Made by a program: the position numbers and the translations under genes. The notes beneath the pieces were generated by a model. That model did no database searches and had not been told where the DNA came from. It was given only the letters and a program-made list of their open reading frames with translations. DNA of 64,000 nucleotides from Pseudonocardia sp. N23 (lineage in GTDB: Bacteria; Actinomycetota; Actinomycetes; Mycobacteriales; Pseudonocardiaceae): assembly GCF_002583555.1 (NCBI RefSeq), contig NZ_BEGX01000052.1, forward strand, positions 200,644 to 264,643, given 5' to 3'. Shown piece by piece: positions 57,226 to 64,000 of the stretch (positions are counted from its first letter, which is position 1; the number at the start of each line of letters is the position of its first letter).

Positions 57226-58197
57226 TCAGTCGTCGTCCGGGTCCTCGCCGTCGAGCTCGGCCAGCACGGCGGTCGCGGCCCGGTCGCCGGAGGACGCGCC
57301 CGCGACGAGATGGTCGCGCCCCTCGGCGACACGGCCGTCCTCGACCAGGAACAGCCCCAGCGCTGCGGCGGCGCCCGGCTCGCGGTGCCGGACGGCCTCG
57401 CGCAGCTCCCGTTCGGCGTGGGACCGGTCGGCCCGGGTGGCGACGAGGAACATCGCGTAGGCGCTGTGGGCCCGCAGCGCGCCGAGCCGGTCGGCGAGGC
57501 GGTACAGCTCCTCGGCCTCCTCGTCGCGGCGGGCGGCCGAGCGGGCGTCGGCGAGGGCGACGACGGTGTCGGGCCGGGCGGTGTCGTAGTAGCGCTCGGC
57601 GGCGTCGACCGCGGGGGCGAGCTCGTCGGCGTCGAGCAGGAACGAGACGAGGTTGTCGGCGGCCTGCCCGTCGCCCTGATCGGCGGCGCGACCGAGCACC
57701 TGGACGGCCTCCGCATCGCGGCCCATGTCGCGCAACAGGATCCCGAGGTCGTTGGCGGCGGCGGTCTCGCCGTTGGCCAGCGCGGTGCGCAACACCTCCT
57801 CGGCGCGGTCACGTTCCCCGATCTCGGCGAGCGCGACGCCGAGCCGGCCGGCGAACCGCACGTACCCGCGGTCGACGAGCAGCCCCAGCCACTCGGCGGC
57901 GGCGTGGAAGCTGCCGCTGTCGAGGTAGGCGTCGGCGAGCACGTCGGGTGACGACGGCTCCCCCGCCGCGACGGCCTGCCGCAGCACCTCGACGGCGTCG
58001 AGGGCGAGGTCGCGGCGCAGCAGCTCGCGGCCGCGCGCGGTGAGGGGTTCGGCGACGCGCTGCGGGAGCCGGGGCGGCGGCAGGGCGGGCGACGCGGCCG
58101 GGGCGGGGTCGGGGATCTCGGCGGACACGGCGACCTCGGCAGGGGTGAGGTCGGGCACCGGGGCGTTGGTCGTCGTGTCGGCCGTGGCGTCGGTCAT
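57226..58197 (-). CDS. Tetratricopeptide/Sel1-like repeat protein
   Basis: A 323-residue soluble protein. A Thr/Pro/Ala-rich N-terminus (about 1-55) precedes about seven TPR-like helical hairpins, for example DLALDAVEVLRQAVAAGEPSSP, RDRAEEVLRTALANGETAAANDLGILLRDMGRDAEAV and QVLGRAADQGDGQAADNLVSFLLDA. The Ala/Gly spacing is typical of TPR/Sel1 scaffolds that bind partner proteins. No catalytic residues are seen. GGAGG lies 7 nt before the ATG at 58197. It lies between two glycosyltransferases, so a scaffold role in envelope assembly is possible but unproven. Confidence 0.82.
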   Translation of the reverse strand: MTDATADTTTNAPVPDLTPAEVAVSAEIPDPAPAASPALPPPRLPQRVAEPLTARGRELLRRDLALDAVEVLRQAVAAGEPSSPDVLADAYLDSGSFHAAAEWLGLLVDRGYVRFAGRLGVALAEIGERDRAEEVLRTALANGETAAANDLGILLRDMGRDAEAVQVLGRAADQGDGQAADNLVSFLLDADELAPAVDAAERYYDTARPDTVVALADARSAARRDEEAEELYRLADRLGALRAHSAYAMFLVATRADRSHAERELREAVRHREPGAAAALGLFLVEDGRVAEGRDHLVAGASSGDRAATAVLAELDGEDPDDD

Positions 58198-58311
58198 GAC
58201 CCAGCCTCCCGTGGTACGGCCGCCCCGGAACAGGTCCGCTCCGGCCGCTCCGCGCCGACGGTTCGACGCCGGGGCACAGCACGGGACACGGAGAGGTCGG
58301 GACGTCCGCCA

Positions 58312-58341
58312 GGACTACCCGATCGGGTGTCCGGATAGTCC
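58312..58341. promoter_or_regulatory. Inverted repeat upstream of the TPR gene
   Basis: GGACTA-C-CCG (58312-58321) pairs with CGG-A-TAGTCC (58332-58341), with one mismatch and a 10-nt loop. It lies 115 nt before the TPR gene start and about 90 nt past the GT2 stop. It could be an operator or a weak terminator. Confidence 0.4.
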
Positions 58342-58431
58342 CAGATCACACGGTGGGTTCGCGGCCACCGTCCCGGTGACCCCCGTCCGAGTCGTCCGAT
58401 GGGCCACACAGGTGTCGGGGCGACAGGGGTG

Positions 58432-59265
58432 TCAGGGCGTCGGCCGGTGCACCGCGACGACGCGGCGGTACGCGATGCGGCGCACGGCCTCGGGCACGAG
58501 CCGGTACCCGCCGCGGACGACCACGTTGCGGACGAACTGCGGCCACGTCGTGAAGCCCATCGCGCGGAACCGCCGTTGCAGGCCGAGCTCGGCGCGCAGC
58601 TGGCCGAGCCCGCCGCGGCGGGCGTAGGCGCCGGCGCCCACGCGGTAGCGCACGAGCGGCTCGGCGACGTTGGCGACGCGCGCGCCCGCCATGATCATCC
58701 GCGCCCACAGGAGGTAGTCCTCCATCAGCGCGAACCCGCCGTAGCCGCCGACCCGCTGGACCAGCTCCCGGCGCATCACGACGGTCGGGTGGTTGAAGGG
58801 GTCGGCGAACCGGGCGCGGGCCGCGATCGCCGCGGGCTCCGTCGGCGGGGTGCGCCTGCCGACCTCGACGCCCGCGTCGTCGGCGAACTCGATGAGCCCC
58901 GACCCGACGAGGTCGGCACCGGCCTCGACGATCGGGAGCTGGACGGCGAAGCGGTGCGGCTCGGAGACGTCGTCGGCGTCCATCCTGGCGACGACGTCGT
59001 GGACGCACGCGGCGAGACCGGCGTCGAGGGCCGGCCCGAGGCCGACGTTGCGGTCCAGCGCGAGGACGCGCACCGGGACGGGCGAGGACGCGACCAGCTC
59101 GTCGAGGCAGGCGGTGAGCTCGGCGCCGACCGGGCCGTCCCGGACGATCACCACCTCGTCGGGTCGGCGGCGCTGCGCGTCCACGCTGGACCGGAACGCG
59201 GCAGCGAGGAAGTCGGGCCGGTCACCCGCCCACACCGGGAGCAGCAACGAGAACGGCTCGGACAC
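58432..59265 (-). CDS. Glycosyltransferase family 2
   Basis: A 277-residue GT2 enzyme. The fold marks are FSLLLPVWAGDRPDFLAAAFRSSV, RRPDEVVIVRDGPVG, NVGLGPALDAGLAA and the metal-binding VARMDADDVSEP (DxD). The acceptor region is FNHPTVVMRRELV, followed by FALMEDYLLWARMIMAGA (ED). The tail is amphipathic and basic, suggesting membrane association. It resembles amylovoran/WbbL-like transferases of envelope glycans. A TACCCT box (59279-59274) lies 8 nt before the GTG start. Donor and acceptor are unknown. Confidence 0.9.
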   Translation of the reverse strand: MSEPFSLLLPVWAGDRPDFLAAAFRSSVDAQRRRPDEVVIVRDGPVGAELTACLDELVASSPVPVRVLALDRNVGLGPALDAGLAACVHDVVARMDADDVSEPHRFAVQLPIVEAGADLVGSGLIEFADDAGVEVGRRTPPTEPAAIAARARFADPFNHPTVVMRRELVQRVGGYGGFALMEDYLLWARMIMAGARVANVAEPLVRYRVGAGAYARRGGLGQLRAELGLQRRFRAMGFTTWPQFVRNVVVRGGYRLVPEAVRRIAYRRVVAVHRPTP

Positions 59266-59469
59266 GGTCGGTGAGGGTAGTGCGACGCTCGGCCCACGTC
59301 CGGGGTGCCCCGGCGTCCGTACCGCGACACGCCGCCTGGATCACCGCCCGCCACGGGGCGACATGTTGCACAGTGTGTGACGCCGACATCGACTTGATCG
59401 GGCCCGCGCGGGTCCGGCACCGAACCACGGGCTGCCGCCGTTCGGTGCACGACGACCGGGGAGGGCCAC

Positions 59470-61014
59470 GTGAACCAGCGGACGGACCCCGGTCGCGCCT
59501 CGTCACGTGGCACCGCGCTCACGGAGCGGCCCCGCACCCGCCCGGGTCCCGACGACGTCGACGACGCCCCCGTGACGGCGTCCCCGGACTGGGGCCGCAG
59601 GCTGCGGATCGCGACGGTCGTCGCGTCGGTGCTGGTGCTGGTCGTGACCGGGGCGGCGTGGGGGCTGTACCGCGACGTCACGGCGGGACTGACGACCACC
59701 GACGTGATCTTCGGCGGCGACGACGGCGAGGGGCTCAACATCCTGCTGGTGGGCGTCGACAGCCGGACCGACGCGCAGGGCCACCCGCTGCCCAAGGCGG
59801 TGACGGACGCGCTGCACAGCGGCGCCGACACCGGGGTGCTCAACTCCGACACGATCATCCTGCTGCACCTGCCCCCGGACGGCGGCGCGGCGGCGGCGTT
59901 CTCGATCCCGCGGGACTCCTACGTGGACATCCCGGGCTACCGCAAGGACAAGATCAACGCGGCGTACCCGGCGACGAAGGCGCTGAAGGCCGAGGAGCTC
60001 GTCAGGGCGGGCGGCAGGAGCCCCGAGGAGATCGACCAGGAGTCGTCGGCGGCGGGCCGCAGCAAGCTCATCGAGACGGTCCAGGACCTCACGGGTGTGC
60101 ACGTCGACCACTACGCGGAGATCAACCTGCTCGGGTTCTACAACCTGACCCAGGCCGTCGGCGGCGTCGACGTCTGCCTCAAGAACGCGGTGAGCGACGA
60201 GCTGTCGGGCGCGAACTTCCCCGCGGGCCCGCAGACCATCTCGGGTGCCGCCGCGCTGGCGTTCGTCCGGCAGCGCCACGGGCTGCCCGACGGCGACCTG
60301 TCGCGGGTCCGTCGCCAGCAGGTGTTCCTCGCCGCGATGGCGGACAAGATCCTCTCCAGCGGCACGCTCACCAACCCGTCGACTCTCAACGCGCTGATCG
60401 AGGCCGCCCAGAAGTCGCTGGTCGTCGACTCGGGCTGGGACCTCCTGGGCTTCGCCCGGCAGGCGTCCGACATCGCCGCGGGCAACCTCGACTTCATGAC
60501 GATCCCGACTCAGGGCGGCACCAGCAACAACCGCGGCGACGTCGTGCTCGTCGACCCCGGCCAGGTGAAGGCGTTCGTCACCGACCGCAGCGCGGCCACG
60601 GAGAAGGTCGCGGACACCTCCCCGGCGACGGACGGGACGCCGGCCGTCGACCCGCACACCGTCACCGTCGACGTCGGCAACGCCAGCGGCACGACGGGCC
60701 TCGCCTCCCAGGTCGCGGACACGCTCAGCTCCGCGGGGTACGTGCGCGGCACCGTCGGCAACGTGGCGTCGCGGCCGACGTCGGCCGTCCGGTACTCGAC
60801 CGACGCCGCCGAGCCGGGCGCGAGGGCGGTCGCCGCGAGGCTCGGCCTGCCCGTCGAGAAGGCCGCCGACGCCCCCGCGGGCCGCGTCCAGGTCGTCCTG
60901 GGCGCCGACAAGGCCTCGGGGGCCACGACGGGCACCGACACGCCGCAGACACCGGCCGCGGGGGCGGCGGGCGGCGGCGCGGTCAACGCCGGCGGCGTAC
61001 CGTGCATCGACTGA
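59470..61014 (+). CDS. LCP (LytR-CpsA-Psr) family glycan ligase with LytR_C domain
   Basis: A 514-residue membrane protein. A charged cytoplasmic N-terminus precedes one helix (IATVVASVLVLVVTGAAWGLY, about 48-68). The LCP domain (about 90-300) shows NILLVGVDSRTD, NSDTIILLHL, AFSIPRDSYVDIPGY (catalytic Arg/Asp), KINAAYP, VDHYAEINLLGFYNLTQAVGGVDVCL and AFVRQRHGLPDGDLSRVRRQQVFL. The C-terminal LytR_C/CpsA-like domain (about 385-480) includes VTVDVGNASGTTGLASQVADTL. The enzyme transfers a lipid-linked polymer (arabinogalactan-type) to peptidoglycan (family knowledge). GAGG lies 6 nt before the GTG at 59470. Confidence 0.93.
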   Translation: MNQRTDPGRASSRGTALTERPRTRPGPDDVDDAPVTASPDWGRRLRIATVVASVLVLVVTGAAWGLYRDVTAGLTTTDVIFGGDDGEGLNILLVGVDSRTDAQGHPLPKAVTDALHSGADTGVLNSDTIILLHLPPDGGAAAAFSIPRDSYVDIPGYRKDKINAAYPATKALKAEELVRAGGRSPEEIDQESSAAGRSKLIETVQDLTGVHVDHYAEINLLGFYNLTQAVGGVDVCLKNAVSDELSGANFPAGPQTISGAAALAFVRQRHGLPDGDLSRVRRQQVFLAAMADKILSSGTLTNPSTLNALIEAAQKSLVVDSGWDLLGFARQASDIAAGNLDFMTIPTQGGTSNNRGDVVLVDPGQVKAFVTDRSAATEKVADTSPATDGTPAVDPHTVTVDVGNASGTTGLASQVADTLSSAGYVRGTVGNVASRPTSAVRYSTDAAEPGARAVAARLGLPVEKAADAPAGRVQVVLGADKASGATTGTDTPQTPAAGAAGGGAVNAGGVPCID

Positions 61015-61048
61015 TCCACTTCCCCGTGAACCCGGTGAGGCCCGCTCC

Positions 61049-61765
61049 GTGACGTTGACCGCCGCCCTGCTCGACCCGATCCTCGCGTCGACCCCGGCCC
61101 GCCCGCTGATCACCTTCTACGACGACGCGACCGGTGAGCGCATCGAGCTCTCCGGGGTGACGACGGCCAACTGGGCCGCCAAGACGGCCAACATGCTGCG
61201 CGACGAGTGCGACGTGGAGACCGGTACGACCGTCGCTGTCATGCTCCCCGCGCACTGGCAGACGGCAGCTGTGCTGCTCGGGGCGTGGTGGTGTGGGGCG
61301 CACGTCGTCGCCGAGCCCGCCGACGCCGAGTGGGTCCTGTGCGACGCCGACCGGGTCGACCTCGCGCTCACCGCCGCCCCCGCGGGCGGGGTGGTCGCGC
61401 TGTCGCTCGACGCGTTCGGCCGTGGTGTCAGCGGACTGCCCGACGGCGTGATCGACTACGCCACCGAGGTCCGGCGGCACGGCGACGACTTCGTGCCCTG
61501 GGAGCCGGTGCCCGACACCGCCTCGGCACTCGGCGACCTGTCGATCGCCGACACCCTCGCGGCCGCGCGCCGCCGCGCCGGGGAGCTCGACATCGCCCCG
61601 ACCGACCGGGTCCTCTCGATGGCCGAGTGGTCGAGCGTCGACGGCCTCGTCGACGGGCTGCTGTCGGTGCTCGCGGTCGGCGCCTCGCTCGTGCAGTGCC
61701 GCAACCCGGACATGGGGAAGGTCATCTCCCGCGCCGCCGCGGAGAAGTGCACACGGCGACTCTGA
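61049..61765 (+). CDS. TIGR03089 family protein (AMP-binding-like)
   Basis: A 238-residue actinobacterial protein of the TIGR03089 family (Rv3268-like), resembling the N-terminal part of AMP-binding enzymes: LLDPILASTPARPLITFYDD, TTANWAAKTANMLRDECDVETGTTVAVMLPAHWQTAAVLLGAWWCGAHVV. The P-loop and C-terminal catalytic parts of acyl ligases are absent, so it should not adenylate on its own. It lies 34 bp after the LCP gene on the same strand, a conserved pairing. The function is unknown. Confidence 0.85.
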   Translation: MTLTAALLDPILASTPARPLITFYDDATGERIELSGVTTANWAAKTANMLRDECDVETGTTVAVMLPAHWQTAAVLLGAWWCGAHVVAEPADAEWVLCDADRVDLALTAAPAGGVVALSLDAFGRGVSGLPDGVIDYATEVRRHGDDFVPWEPVPDTASALGDLSIADTLAAARRRAGELDIAPTDRVLSMAEWSSVDGLVDGLLSVLAVGASLVQCRNPDMGKVISRAAAEKCTRRL

Positions 61766-61832
61766 CAATGGGGCTCTGAGCTGCGGCAGGGGCGGGTTCG
61801 AGACCGCATGGACGACGTGGCACCGTTGACGG

Positions 61833-63077
61833 GTGGACACCGTGACCGCTCATGACGTCGACCTCGCGGCCGAACGGCTGCGCGCGGTCATCGGGCCGAG
61901 CCCGCTGCAGCTCTCCCCCCGGTTGTCCGACGCCGTGGGCGGCGAGGTGTGGCTCAAGCGCGAGGACCTGCAGCCGGTCCGGTCCTACAAGATCCGCGGC
62001 GCCTACAACCTGATCGCACAGCTGTCGCCGGAGGAGCGTGAGCGTGGCGTCGTCTGCGCCAGCGCCGGCAACCACGCCCAGGGCGTGGCGTTCGCCTGCG
62101 CCCGGCTCGGGGTGAAGGCACGGGTCTACCTGCCGCGGACCACCCCGCGGCAGAAACGTGACCGCGTCGCCAAGCTGGGCGGCAAGGTCGTCGAGGTGAT
62201 CGTCGTCGGCAACGCCTACGACGACGCCGCCGCGGCTGCCGCGCTCGACGCCGAGCGCAACGGCGCCACCCTCGTCCCGGCCTTCGACGACGCCCGCACC
62301 GTCGCCGGGCAGGGCACCGTGGCCCGCGAGATCGTCGCCCAGCTCAGCGACGAGCCCGACCTCGTCGTCGTGCCCGTCGGCGGCGGTGGGCTGCTCGCGG
62401 GGGTGACCACCTACCTGCGCGAACGCCACCCCGACGTGCGCATCGAGGGCGTCGAGCCCGCCGGCGCCGCCAGCATGACCGCGGCGCTGGCCGCGGGTGG
62501 CCCGGTGCCGCTGCCCGACCTCGACCCGTTCGTCGACGGTGCCGCCGTGCGCCGCGTCGGGGACACGACGTTCCCGATCGTCCGCGACGCTGCCGTGCCG
62601 CTCAGCCCTGTCGCCGAGGGCCGGGTGTGCACCGAGATGCTCGCGCTCTACCAGACCGACGGGATCATCGCCGAGCCGGCGGGGGCACTGGCCACCGCCG
62701 CGCTCGACGGGCTCACGATCCCCCGCGGGTCGGTCACGGTGTGCGTGCTGTCGGGCGGGAACAACGACGTCAGCCGCTACGCCGAGGTCGTCGAGCGGGC
62801 CCTGGTCCACGAGGGTCGCAAGCACTACTTCCTGGTGGACTTCCCGCAGGAGCCCGGCGCCCTGCGTGCCTTCCTCGACGACGTCCTCGGCCCCGACGAC
62901 GACATCACTCTCTTCGAGTACGTCAAGCGCAACAACCGCGAGACCGGCCCCGCGCTCGTCGGCATCGAGATGGGCCGGCCCGAGGACCTCGCGGGTCTGC
63001 TGGCCCGCATGGAGGCCGCGCCCCCGCACATCGAGCGCATCCCGCCGGACAGCCCGCAGTTCCGCTTCCTGCTCTGA
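61833..63077 (+). CDS. ilvA: Threonine dehydratase (ilvA) with ACT-like C-terminus
   Basis: A 414-residue PLP enzyme that turns threonine into 2-oxobutanoate for isoleucine. The PLP Lys is in LQPVRSYKIRGAYNLIAQL, the substrate loop is VCASAGNHAQGVAFACARL, and the phosphate-binding glycine loop is VVPVGGGGLLAG. The C-terminal ACT-like domain (about 325-414, RKHYFLVDFPQEPGALRAFLDDVLG) fits the shorter, actinobacterial IlvA form. The GTG at 61833 opens it. It ends just before the 15-bp repeat array. Confidence 0.94.
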   Translation: MDTVTAHDVDLAAERLRAVIGPSPLQLSPRLSDAVGGEVWLKREDLQPVRSYKIRGAYNLIAQLSPEERERGVVCASAGNHAQGVAFACARLGVKARVYLPRTTPRQKRDRVAKLGGKVVEVIVVGNAYDDAAAAAALDAERNGATLVPAFDDARTVAGQGTVAREIVAQLSDEPDLVVVPVGGGGLLAGVTTYLRERHPDVRIEGVEPAGAASMTAALAAGGPVPLPDLDPFVDGAAVRRVGDTTFPIVRDAAVPLSPVAEGRVCTEMLALYQTDGIIAEPAGALATAALDGLTIPRGSVTVCVLSGGNNDVSRYAEVVERALVHEGRKHYFLVDFPQEPGALRAFLDDVLGPDDDITLFEYVKRNNRETGPALVGIEMGRPEDLAGLLARMEAAPPHIERIPPDSPQFRFLL

Positions 63078-63089
63078 GCAGCGCCGCCC

Positions 63090-63196
63090 GAACGGCTGCG
63101 GAACGAACGGCTCCGGAACGAACGGCTCCGGAACGAACGGCTCCGGAACGAACGGCACAGCGGTGCAACCGAGTCGCGCGACGGAGCCGTTCGTTC
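63090..63196. repeat. 15-bp tandem array with an inverted copy
   Basis: GAACGGCTCCGGAAC is repeated four times (63090-63104, 63105-63119, 63120-63134, 63135-63149) with one change in the first copy, plus a 7-nt partial copy. An inverted match, CGGAGCCGTTCGTTC, lies at 63182-63196, so any array unit can fold against it as a long-loop hairpin. It sits after the ilvA stop and could act as a terminator with slippable register. Confidence 0.9.
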
Positions 63197-63220
63197 GGGT
63201 GACCGGGCTACGGTGAGGCG

Positions 63221-63574
63221 ATGCGTGTCACCAAGATGCTGGTCAACCGGCCCGTCGCCGACCCGGACGCATCGAGGGCGTTCTGGCAGGGGATGTTCGG
63301 CCTCGACGTCGCCTTCGACCTCGGCTGGGTGGTCAGCCTGCACCCGCCCGGCAACGACACGACGGGCGTCCAGCTCGTCACCGGCGACAAGACCGCCCCG
63401 GTCGACTCCGACATGTCGGTGGGCGTCGACGACGTCGACGAGGCCTACGCGATCGCGCAGCGCGAGGGCCACGAGATCGTGCACCCGATCTCCGACGAGG
63501 AGTGGGGCCCACGGCGGTTCTTCGTGCGCACACCCGACGGGACGGTCGTCAACGTCGTCGCGCACCCGCACTAG
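63221..63574 (+). CDS. VOC/glyoxalase superfamily protein
   Basis: A 117-residue single-domain VOC protein: MRVTKMLVNRPVADPDASRAFWQGMFGLDVAFDLGW, then VQLVTGDKTAPVDSDMSVGVDDVDEAYAIAQREGHEIV and RRFFVRTPDGTVVNVVAHP. Metal-ligand positions (His/Glu) are partly changed, so enzymatic activity is uncertain. It could bind a small ligand such as an antibiotic. A TACGGT box (63209-63214) lies 6 nt before the ATG, so it is probably leaderless. Confidence 0.85.
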   Translation: MRVTKMLVNRPVADPDASRAFWQGMFGLDVAFDLGWVVSLHPPGNDTTGVQLVTGDKTAPVDSDMSVGVDDVDEAYAIAQREGHEIVHPISDEEWGPRRFFVRTPDGTVVNVVAHPH

Positions 63575-63759
63575 GTCGTCGCGCACGCGAGGACCCGGTC
63601 CGACGGTCCACGCAGCGCGCCCGGCGTCGCCCGCTGGTGCCGGTGCGGGTAGGTCAGCGGCTGCCTGCTGACCGCGTCGACCGCGGCCAGAGCGTCGGCG
63701 TCGAGGGTGACACCGGCGTCGAGGCACGTCCCCAGCGGCCGAGCCGTCGGTACTCCACG

Positions 63760-64000
63760 TCAGCGGAGCAGGGCGCGCGCCATGACCATGCGCTGCACCT
63801 GGTTGGTCCCCTCGTAGATCTGGGTGATCTTGGCGTCGCGCATCATGCGCTCGACGGGGAAGTCCTTGGTGTAGCCGGCGCCGCCGAAGATCTGGACGGC
63901 ATCGGTGGTCACCGACATCGCGACGTCGGAGGCCATGCACTTGGCCGCACTGGAGATGAAGCCCAGGTTCGGCTCACCGCGCTCGGCGCGCGCGGCGGCG
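63760..64000 (-). CDS. Acyl-CoA dehydrogenase, 3' end (partial)
   Basis: The last 80 codons of an acyl-CoA dehydrogenase, cut by the window edge. [64 protein letters not shown] is the classical C-terminal FAD/tetramer region (YEGT with the catalytic-position Glu in IYEGTNQ). It ends at TGA 63762-63760 and is 185 bp from the convergent VOC gene, an interval in which I see no gene. Confidence 0.93.
   Translation of the reverse strand, partial: AAARAERGEPNLGFISSAAKCMASDVAMSVTTDAVQIFGGAGYTKDFPVERMMRDAKITQIYEGTNQVQRMVMARALLR

Overview
This is a gene-dense, very GC-rich (roughly 70 percent or more by eye) chromosomal segment from an actinomycete. The markers are: two WhiB Fe-S regulators, the MtrAB-LpqB envelope system, a SigR/RsrA thiol-stress pair, coenzyme F420 genes (fbiA, fbiB), a WES/DGAT acyltransferase, SecA1, the 24-residue ribosomal protein bL37, and many GTG starts and leaderless-type promoters. 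Gene order closely follows the Mycobacterium tuberculosis interval around Rv3216 to Rv3268 as I remember it. The extra genes and base composition fit the Pseudonocardiales, perhaps Pseudonocardia. The genus is an inference and not something the sequence proves. I see no tRNA, rRNA, CRISPR, phage or insertion sequence.

Layout. 0.1-6.4 kb: acetyltransferase, lipid kinase, whiB1, the sensor kinase pdtaS, bL37, then rsrA-sigR behind a textbook SigR promoter. 6.3-10.4 kb: small enzymes, an SRAP DNA-damage protein, aroA-rsgA. 10.4-12.7 kb: a lipoprotein/Ser-Thr kinase operon. 12.7-23.5 kb: metabolic genes (pruA, enoyl-CoA hydratase, FNT channel, HAD phosphatases, WES/DGAT, TrmH methylase, flavin lactate-type dehydrogenase, MarR). 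23.5-35.9 kb, almost all on the minus strand: ahcY-NUDIX-tmk-mtrA-mtrB-lpqB, comF, hpf, secA. ahcY is preceded by a promoter, an apparent S-adenosylhomocysteine (SAH) riboswitch and a short coupled leader ORF. 35.9-42.8 kb is more eroded: a frameshifted Asp23-like pseudogene, a 16-bp tandem array, an orphan GlmL/MutL ATPase, an acyl-CoA ligase, a YeiH-type exporter under a palindrome, an amino-acid permease fragment, and divergent ald/lrp. 42.9-49 kb: cation exporter and the mannose-phosphate pathway (manA, a SIS-like gene, a Trm112-like gene, phosphomannomutase). 49.5-54 kb: whiB2, an M50 protease, fbiB-fbiA with a duplicated start module, glutathione peroxidase. 54-61.8 kb: DNA glycosylase, GDP-mannose/sugar nucleotidyltransferase, glycosyltransferases, TPR protein, LCP ligase. 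61.8-64 kb: ilvA, a VOC protein, and the 3' end of an acyl-CoA dehydrogenase.

How they fit together. Much of the window builds and monitors the cell envelope: ManA, phosphomannomutase, nucleotidyltransferase, GT2 enzymes and the LCP ligase supply and attach glycans; MtrAB-LpqB, the Ser/Thr kinase and SecA1 sense or secrete. SigR/RsrA, WhiB1, WhiB2 and PdtaS are redox, NO or copper-linked regulators in related bacteria. The most interesting non-coding signals are the ahcY riboswitch plus leader ORF, the tandemly duplicated leaderless start module in front of fbiA and a related array near 36.3 kb, and the very frequent placement of a TANNNT -10 box 6-8 nt before start codons.
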